From the NCBI GenBank assembly GCA_008933995.1, contig WARS01000031.1, positions 4,565,979 through 4,629,978 of the forward strand: a DNA stretch of 64,000 nt, given 5' to 3'. The stretch comes from Datnioides undecimradiatus (Eukaryota > Chordata > Actinopteri > Lobotiformes > Datnioididae). The notes beneath the pieces are model-generated. The model had not been told where the DNA came from. It ran no database searches and was given only the letters and a program-made list of their open reading frames with translations. This document shows, piece after piece, positions 42,212 to 52,500 of this stretch (position 1 is its first letter; every line of letters starts with the position of its first letter). The position numbers were made by a program, and so were the translations under genes.

Positions 42212-45200
42212 CATAACATACCATTCTGCTGCCGGTTGTGCTGCCTCCGTGGGAGCACTGCCTTTCACATCATTTGCTTCACACTAATGGCAAGAGTGTT
42301 GAATGTTGTTGAATGATATTATTGCTTTCTAACAATAACACACATTACATAATTAACAAGCATGATAGAAATATTCACATCCATCCAGTAACAGTGCCAC
42401 AATGTAAAACTTCATGTCATTACATTCTACTGAAATAAAAGGACATAATAAGAAATACTATGAATATATCTAATGTGAGTATAAAATCTAAAAGTACCTG
42501 CTGATTGTTACATATAACATTATTAGATTTTTAATGCTCTTGTATCGATATGTAAGCAGCACTTTACTGTTGTGGCTACAGTTTTTTCGTTTAGTGGGGA
42601 ACAAACCCCCCTGGAGGATAAGAAAAGACATAGCGTTAACAAAACTCTGGTTATTTACTTTGAACAACACCTGAAACTTAACAGGTTAAGTTTAAAAAAC
42701 AATCACTGATGCCCGTAAACTGTGAACATGAACTGTTTCATGAGAGTCCTAAGATGACTGCTGAATATCTTTCTGACCCATTGCACAGTGGTCAGTCTGC
42801 AAGAGTGGGTGCCACTTCACTAAATGTTAGATGTGTCATTCCCTATCATTTCCTGACAGGACAGGAAGACCTACCAGGACAGGAAGAGCAGCACCAGTGG
42901 CAGGTCCCGTGTTAGAGCCCGGACCTGGGCCAGCTGTGACTGGAGTCTGACCCGGGATGTTCAGGAGGTTAAACTTGGGCACCACTGCTACGCTGACTCT
43001 ACGCCTGGGCAGAGCCTAGAGAGGAGACAGATCATGAAACAGTGCTTGTGGCAAGAGTGGAAAAATTGGGATTTTACCATTTTGGACATCTACTTTGGCA
43101 AAATGATGTCACTGGAAGAAGAGACACAGGATATGGACAGTTTTAGTCATGTCAGCTTCTTGGTTCTTGGCAAATTCAGTCATTTACCACTTTGGTCCAG
43201 ACTGAATTATCTCTGTATTTAGTCCACACTCATGGTCCACAGAGGATAAATCCAAATAACTTGTTAATCCTCTAACTTCTCCTCCAGGGCCTCCATGAAG
43301 GTGACATTTGTGGCACTTTGAGCAGTATTTAATGTTTGGTAGTGGAATTTGACTTGCATTCATGCTCCTCTTTAGGATGAATAGCAAGAACTTTACCAAC
43401 TTTTCATCTAATGTCTTTCTCAGGTTGCATTTACAGCAAAATTCCCATAGTTTGTGTTTAGGGCAAATGTCAGCATGCTAATAACTTAAGCTAAGATGGT
43501 TGATGTGGTAAATATGACTTCTGCTTAGCAGCAGCATGACGGGTATGTCACTGTGAACATGTTAGCTGAATAAAGTCTCATGGAGCCTCACAGACAAATT
43601 ATCCAAAGTTATGTTAAGAGTTATTTTCTACTGATTGACAATTGAAACAATTAATCATTTTAGCACTAACATCAGTCAGAAATGTTTATGAGTTTACCTT
43701 TCCAAGGGTGAGGGACATTGATCTTGACGGCCGTGGAACTCCATCATCTTTATAAAGACAGACAAAAAAAACCCCAGAATACAGCATTATAAAGAGACCC
43801 TTATTTCATGCTAGTATTGTTCCCAAAGATGCTCAGTAACACATCAGTAGGGTTACAGAGTTACAGAGAAAGTGTATCCTTTTTGAGAAATGCATAAGTG
43901 ATGCTAAGAAAAGGTGCGTGCGTTATCAAACCCTTGGGTATATGTTCAGCTGGATGTTGTCTTACCTCCGGTGTCTACAGACCCTCCGTAACAGCGATTA
44001 GAATTCTGATTGGCTAGCTTCTTAAACTCCATCAGCTCCGCGTGGTCCTTCTCATATGTCCTCTTCAGATTTTCGACATATTGCATCATGACCTCAGTGG
44101 CCTTGTTCATGCGTTTCTCCTATTGCACAATGAAATGTCGGTCAATACAAGCCTGCTACTTACATAACCTTAAAGCAAAGAGAGTTTTATTAAAAGGTTC
44201 TTTGTGCTAGGAGCTGTGAAACAATGTTGAAAACAAACATACAAAACCAAAACTATAACATCAATAAATGTTGAAGTGAACATATGGGTTTTTACAGCTG
44301 AATTAACAGTTTCTTTGGCTGTTACAAGCTACAAAACAAGCTGACAGACAGGAAGTCCTGACATATTTCACTACATAATTGCCAAGAAACATAACCAGCA
44401 GATATAAAGCAATTCATCGTAACATCTAGTTTTACCACTTAAAGGGTAGAAGTCCACTAATTACTGTCCTCTAGTTTATAGCTTGGTTTCCGCCAACTAA
44501 TGAGAACATTACCTGGCTCTTTACCTTAAAACATTCAACTTTCTTTATCAGCTACTTTATATTTTGTCTGCTGTTAAAACATTAAACTAAAAGAGGGTGA
44601 AACTCCCCGTTACTCTAAATAAATTTGGTCATGTTTCTTTTGTAAGTCGGCCCTAAAAGCAACCCAAGACACCTGACGCGCAGTTATTTGATCAGGTTTG
44701 ATGTCTTGTCTCTATAATACAGAATCTATAAAATACGCACTGTGATATACCAAGTGTAAAAAGCAATATGCAGCAGTAAATCCTGATTCATCATTTTCCT
44801 TCATACAGTTTGTGATCCTGTGATGCCAAAGCCCCTCAAACAATGTAAATCAGTTATATATTTTACGAATATATCAACTACACTTGCCTGTCAAGAAAAC
44901 AAGCAAATGTGCCGTGTTAGAAGAGATTTAATTTCTGTGCTATCGATGCAGCCTCATCAGAATGTTATTATAAAGAGATGACAGATAAAGGCAGTAATTC
45001 CTCTGAGTATTTTGACATTATAAACATCTAAAGACCTTTGTAAGGCATCAACAGTAAATTTGCACTTGAACTGATATTTGCTTTGGCCAGTAGGAGGTCA
45101 GCTATGACATCAGATAAATATCTTCGCCATCATTTTTAAAAATGCTGCCAGACAGACATTCCTGAACCTTGGAGACATCCTGAAGAAGACAGCTTATTTC

Positions 45201-46527
45201 AAATAATAAGATACAAAATGCAGCCTTCATTTCATGCGACATTAACTGTCCTGCTTTTTCTTTGTTTGCACTGTCATCTGCATGCGTTTGTGTTACTGCA
45301 CCTGTCGTACTGCTCCTACTATTTCTGCTCTGCTGGAGAGCCGCGTAGCCAGTCGATGCAGCACTGCCACGGTCTCTATGAGGCGCTGGTAGGCCTCGCG
45401 CTGCTCCAGGTTCTGCCACTGTGGTGAAGTCATCTGTTAGAAAGACAACAACATCTTGTTACAACTTTCTCATGAACACAAAGTGTACATCAATGTCCCC
45501 TTTGTACCTGGGATTGGACTCCAACAAGACAAATATTTACTGTGAGACACTTCCAGGAAACATTAAGCAGATAAACGAGCACTAAAGAGCCAGAGGGAGC
45601 TCCTCGTTTCTGGTGACTCAATCTAATATCGGCTGCTGTTTTCGGGGACTGACCTTCAGTGCTCCTTTGAACTCCTCTAGTTCTCGCTCTGTGTCTTCCT
45701 CAGTCAGGTTCCTCTCCCTCTCTGCTTGTTTGAGACGCATCTCCAGAGTGTAGTTGTCATTACGAAATGCCAGTGACAGCTGGACAAATGCATTCTGTGG
45801 GGAGGAAGTCACTGCAATATAACACTCAGAATGGCACATTAAACAGCACATTAAGCGCAGATAAGCTGCTGGTGATGGCAACACATCAACTCAGAGTACT
45901 CCACAGAAAACTCTCTCACAGAGAGTACAGATCACGCACATGCACTGCTGAGAGGCCGTCTGTTTGTTTATGTAGTATGAATACGCAGTTTTAATTGGTT
46001 AACGTGAGTGTGTGGGGGATCAAGCAGCCCTGAGACCAGCATGGGGAACAAGCTGAGATCCTGACATTCAACCTCTTGATATTTTGCTGCGTTGATCAAA
46101 GCCAGTCTACGCAGTTTTCCAACATACATGGGCGATGGCTGAGAGGAAATATATGACCTCTGACTGTCCTGGTGCAGGCACATCCCTGAGGGAGCAGTGA
46201 GAGGGGCTGCAGCTCGAGCCTGACAGCGTCACTAGCGTTTGCGTTTTCTCCACAGGAAATCACTGCGAGTCTCTTCGGTCTGATCAGGAACAGAAAACAC
46301 TTTCCTGTTGACAGAACTCTGACACATCCAGGGAGCCAGTTTTTTATGACAGTGAAACTAACTGCTTTGGTAACAAAGCAGGTTATTGTAAACATGGGGC
46401 TGCACGTGGCAAAGGTTCAGCAGTGAGTGGAAAAAAACATCTGGACTGAAAGTGTTTGAACACAATTTACTGCTCAAAGTAAACTGATTACTGTAAGTGG
46501 TCAATTTTATAACCCATTGTACGATAA

Positions 46528-46571
<44 letters not shown>

Positions 46572-49500
46572 ATTACCACTGAGAATTATGAAAGGTAGAA
46601 ATGCGAATATTGAAGTGAGTATTTTTTCTTTATTTTGTATTGTTTATTCTGTTTATTTCTATTGTTTGTATTTTGTTTATTTTTGAAATGTTACCTGCAG
46701 TATAGTAAACACTTCAACATATTAGGGAGTAATTCAGTTTTTACTTTCTTGTTAAGAGACAAATGACAAAGTTGATACTACTCTGTGTAGTAAATGTAAA
46801 GCTCAGCGGCTAGTTAGCATAGCATAGGGACTGGAAATGGGAAAACAGCTAGCCTGGCTACGTCTGAAGAAAACGAAATCTGTCCATGGGCACCTCTTAA
46901 ACTCATTATTCAACGCAGCCAGTCTAACCATTTACACCTGTTTTTAACCATTTTAACCGTTACAGCTTTATAAGTACTGTACAGACATGAGAGCAGTATC
47001 TTATCTCATAATCTGCAAGACAGCAAATAAGTCTGAAATAGTGAAACTACCAATATAAATTGGAGACAAGCATGAGGAAGGCAAGCACAGAGGAACAAAA
47101 CAAACTGAGGCATGCATAGACAAAGGATTTGACTTTCAATCCTAATTAATGAAGGGGAATAATTTGACTTTTTACCAGGAGAAATGTGTGAAAATCACCC
47201 AAAAATCTGATCAGATACCAACCTCAACTTCTTTTTCAGTGAGTGGGGGTGCACTGGAATGAAATCGAAGAGGAACTGTTAGTACTGTGAGTAATGTACA
47301 TACTGCACTTGTACACAGTAAAATTAAGACGTAAGGAAGGTTATTTTTGAGCAATTAGGCAGGAAAAAGGTAAAAGGTAACTTAAGCAGCGGTTGGTTTG
47401 TTACACACCAGCCAGGGAGACCTCTGTGGAGTTTGAGTTTCCTCAGCATCACATCTGAAATGTTTGGCATGGCGTCAGACTTCTCTTTTGCCTCCTCACT
47501 ACTGGATGAGTTTGTGGGGGGTGAAGTACCTGCACATACATTGCTGCATGAATCAGACCTGAAGAAAATTTGCTTTTTCTAGAGAATTTTTGATTCAAGT
47601 ATCAAGCAACTTGAGACAAGTTTAAAGTCAAGTCTCAACTGAAGTTTGGCTGTAGAATCAACATATCTGAGTATGCTGAATTCATTGATGATGAAAAGGT
47701 GCATTTTGTGCTTTATGAATTCATTTGCAGTTAGAGGTGTTAATTGTGATTTATCAGTACTATAAGTGTCTAAATGCTGACCTTCAAAATAAAAGAAAAC
47801 GTGTTTTCTTCAAAGCAGTGTTGATAGTCAAAACTTGAGACTTGAACATTTTGACTTTCTTAATTGTTAAGATCAAGTCTTTATGGTTGTCAAGTCTTGA
47901 TCAAGTCCAAGTTAAGCCTCCAATATGACTTTTTGTACAAATACATAAAATCATTCCTCATTTCATTTTCCACAGGTTGTCTTTGGCTCAAATGCTTTCA
48001 CAATCATGCCATCTGCTGATGGAAAATGAAAACAGCATTTATTTCTCTGTTGTGAGGTTGCCAGTAAATGGGTGGCACAGAGGAAAAAAAACAAGAACAG
48101 ATCATCATCATTTTCTGACTGGAACAGATTTTCCCTGAGATTCAGGAAGTGCACACCCTTGGCGACATCGCTGGGTGTACTGCTGAAAACACTTTCTGTC
48201 TTATATGGACAAGAGGGCAAACAAGGACTGTTACCTTTTTCCTGTTCAGCAGCTTCACTCAAGTCTGGTAACTTGGATCCCACCATGCTTTGGTTACGCA
48301 TCAGCTTGTGCTCCTGTGTACACACACACACGCACGCACGCACGCACACACACACAAGAACAAAGCATTTTCTGTCTTTAAGATTTTACAGTGGGAGCAT
48401 TCGACTACTATTGGGATTAACATGTTGTCTGCTGAACAAATGCTTTACCTCTTTAAGTTTGGACAGCTTATGTAGGCTCCCCGGCTGGGCAGGGAGGTCC
48501 TTGTACCCTGAGGATTTGAAGACAGAATCCCTGGGCATGTCTGAGAAGGTATCCTCAGGTGTAGGAGGGAAACTAGAAGCTCCATTTCTAGAATTAAGGC
48601 CACCTACAGCATCCCAGGAAACAGCCCTCATTAGCGGAGGGAAGGCCCCAATAGTCTTAATCTCAGCTGTGCATGGGGCCTGTTGAGTAGGGGGTCGAGG
48701 GACAGGCTTTGCCACCCCTGTGGCTGGAGCCTGGATGGGGTTTCGTCCTGGACCTACTCCCTCATCCCCTTTACTGGCTGCTGGAGGAATCTTCGGTGCA
48801 GCTGGATCACAGTTCTCCTTCTGAACAGCAAAACGGGGTGTTAGCGTCCCAGAGGACACTTTCCTTTTCTCAGTGGGCTTCCAGTCCACCAACAGTCTGT
48901 TGCTCTGAGGTTAGCAAGATAATAAGCATTACAAATATGTTTAGCATCCATGCTTTATTAATAAAACTGTAGTATCTGAATTGTAGTAATTGAATTTCAA
49001 TTCTGCATTTGTATTGACAAGGAAAATAGTAAACACTGTCATAACCTTCATCACAGAAACATGAGTCTGAACCTACAGTAGCAGCTCTGTGAGGGTATAT
49101 TTAGCCATAGCAGTGCTTTGAGCTAAATGCTAACATTAGCATAGGAACATGTTGATTTGCAAGTAATGTTCACCACCAATATAAAACACAACGCATGGCT
49201 GGAAACCCTTTTGCTGAAAACCACATAAGGGAACTTCTTGGTGGTGCCTAACTGAGTTAAGAGGGTTCATCCCCTTGGGAGTACGAACACAAAATATGTC
49301 CAATTGTGACGATATTACTGGTTCATAAGTGAAAAGTCTGACCTGTTAGTGGCACTAGAGAAAAAGTTGTGAGATCAAAGATACTGGAAGTCATCCTCTG
49401 GAGAAAATTAATATCCGTATCACAACAACCTATCCAGTAGTTTAGTATGGACTAAAATGGTCAACCATCAACAATACCACCCTGAGAGCTGAGCAGTTGC

Positions 49501-52500
49501 TGGAAGCATGATTAGGAACATCTTCATACTCAACACACAGGCTGAACAGGCAATCAAAAATCATTCATACGTTTGCAGCCAGTGGTTTGAGTATTAAGAT
49601 TTATTATTATTAAGGGTTTTTGGCAAAAGTCTAAAGGTGATGTTTCATCTTCATGTAGATGATGATGCTCTTTTGCATAACTTCACTTATCTACAAATAT
49701 TTCTGTTAGGTGCGCATCGGACATCATTTCGTCTGTCATTTCTCTTTAATAAAAAGACATGAGTGCAGTGAATCTGACCTCCTGTTCCTGAGTCTTTGAG
49801 TCAGGCTGTTCTCGTAATGAAGGAACCTCCAGATGCTACAAGAGAAGACAAAATAGCAAATGTTCTTGTGTTAGTAAAAATATTACTTGGACAAATATGG
49901 AGTGATTTATTACATTAAAATCAGGTGGGACTGATGATTCCTGATAAAAACATTGTTGTGAAGAGGCAGATTAGAGCAACAGGGGAGAGAAAATGAACAC
50001 TTCCAGATTTTATAAAAATATTTAACTTTACACCTTACTCCAGCATAAATGCGTGTTGTTTTAAATAATAGTTTGATTAATTTCTTTACCTGCCCGAGTG
50101 ACTGTGAGCTGACATGAGCTGCCTCTGTGGTTCCTACACACAAAAGAGCAGAAAAACACCCAACAAAATAATTCTCGCAAACTTAAATGGCCCAAAAAAT
50201 AATAGGAAAATAAGAAATAGGGTAGAAACAACACAAATAAAGAGTAAATGGTTGTTTTCAATAGTGCAGAAAAGATTACTAGCATTACCAGTTTGAGGCG
50301 CCACAGTCAGTGAGCTGCTTCTAGATGAACATGGTGAGGATGATGGAGTTGGAGTTGGAGAAAGACCTGTGGCAAGAAATCCTTGTGAATGAAACCTAAT
50401 TGAATTTATACCTAATTGAGTCCAGCGTGTCTTTCCAGCCTTTTTCAGGTAACAAACTAAATCCAATTACAAGTATATTGCTTTAACAGAGCATGCACAG
50501 TAGCTAAGACATACAGTCTTTTCACCAATAAACTCATTATCAAAACAGTGATGTTCTTTGGATAATGTTTATCTCTGTGTGTGTATGTGCATTCACTACC
50601 TGTGGGTGAGTCTGCGAGGCTACCAGTGGAGCGACGGCCACGTCGTGTCAGGAAGCGATCGCTGACCTTCTTGGCCTGTTCAAGGAGCTCCAGGTTCTTC
50701 TGTCGGTCCTCCTCAGAGAGCTGCAGCTCTGGCAGCTGATCTTTAAGCAGGTCGATTACGTTACCTGTGCTGTCTGAGAGAGAAAAACCAAACATAATAA
50801 CAGTTATAGACCTAATGTAGTGTCAACTGTACTGTAAGTGAATTACCAAAACATCATTTTTAAAATATTTGAATATTTAGATTTTAGAACATCTTTACAG
50901 AGTTAAAAGGGTCTGTGGGAGTTTTTGGACCAAAGTCATCTGAAGAAGTTATTTTAGTGCAATTCCTCGGATTAAGGTCCAGTGTCAAGGAATAATTCAC
51001 AGATGGATGTCAGCCAGTGAATCAGCTGATGAGGGAATCAAAGATGTTGTGAACTCCTCCTCTCCTCAGAAAAGGGCACTAAGCTAAACAAAAGTAACCA
51101 AAGCAGCAAAAGCATTTAAGGCATGTGGGAGGACAGATTCATCTCTTAGGACACCGATGACCAAACTTAGTCGAAATGTTGTGAAGCTCCTTGTGCAACT
51201 ACACAGCATGAGTGCATTATTTTGGTTTTATTCATCCTCTGGAAAACAGAGCTGTCAATGAAATTAGATGAAAGCTGTTTTGAAATGAATGAGACATTTC
51301 TGTAGTTTTAAGATCTGCAGTCTGATAGTTTTGATAGACGTCATTTATGGAAAAAACAGTCCAAAAAAGTATCAGTGACCTCAATCTGGTGCTGGACTGA
51401 AGCAAATGCTGCTAATGATAACATCAAAATAGTTCTCATAGTGTTGTGGCTATCTTTAGATAGATCATTACAGCTTCCTTGTGTGTGTGTGTGTGTGTAC
51501 CAGGTTTACCCACCGACTGTTGTGATGGGTCCTCCAGAGGGGTTTCTGGCCAGACGAGCTCTGGGACTGTGTGGCCTGAGAGGGGAAACAGTAATGATTC
51601 AGACACATTGTCCCTGTTTACAGTCATGCAATGTTTAATGGTGGATGGACGGATGATTACCTGGCCTGCTCAAGGGGACGTCCATCTTGTTGGACAATAG
51701 TGGCCTGCTGTGGGTAGACAATAGTGGGGGCAGACATGACGACAGCCCGACTTTCACCTGGTGTAGACTGAGCAAAAAACACAAAACACAGCAAAGCAAA
51801 GGTTACAGCAAGTTCCAGCAAAACTGGCACTAGACAGTTTAACTGATGTGCATCTACTGTGGGAAATAAACTGGAAACATACAACAGAATTTGTAGGAAC
51901 ACTGCTCCTTTCTGGTCCTCCAACTACTCAAAGCACGTAGCCACTACATGTCAGCATTCACACACACACTCACACATTCATGGACTTATGGGCTGCCATG
52001 CAACATACCATCAGGAGGAGCTAATCAGTATAATATAATAAATACATTTTAAATTATTTTTTAAATTATATTTTTGTCCTAATAACTGTGTCTTACATGA
52101 CTATGTGACAGCTGTCAAGTTTGACAACAACCCTGCAAAGAATTATCCTCAAATCTGAAACCGTCCGGCTGCAACTTTATTGTTTTGGTTCATTCTCACT
52201 GCTCTCACACTGATGTTTTCAGCTGCAGCAGGCAGCCCAGAGGACCAGAAACCAGCCAGTACTCCTGCTGCTGGAACAAAGCCCCACCGAAAGATTGTTG
52301 CTTCAGTTGTTGTGTTGTGCCAGTGGTTATTTGATTTAATGCAACTTCATATAGGAATATGCATTATGTGGGAACAATATCAACAGACACAATACAAGTA
52401 TTAAAACTAGATCACAAGAGTCTGAGGAAACAACAAAGCAAAAACCTAAACATTAATTAAAATGCAGTTTATATTGTGTTGCAATGGTGCAAATTCCCAA

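Noticed and set aside
42215..42252. 36-bp possible irag1 exon with donor ATG|GTATGT
   Set aside because: The acceptor side is purine-rich and its length does not supply the needed phase change; 42498-42610 fits better.
46096..46395. 99-codon minus-strand ORF in an irag1 intron
   Set aside because: No flanking splice sites in compatible phase and no match to irag1; flanking exons already join in phase without it.
48072..48686. 204-codon plus-strand ORF
   Set aside because: It is the antisense shadow of irag1 exons 48904-48449 and 48313-48235, which have strong family support.
51508..51512. Alternative donor GG|GTAAAC for the 62-bp irag1 exon
   Set aside because: It gives phase 2 and puts an early stop into the conserved next exon; the donor TCG|GTGGGT gives the conserved reading.
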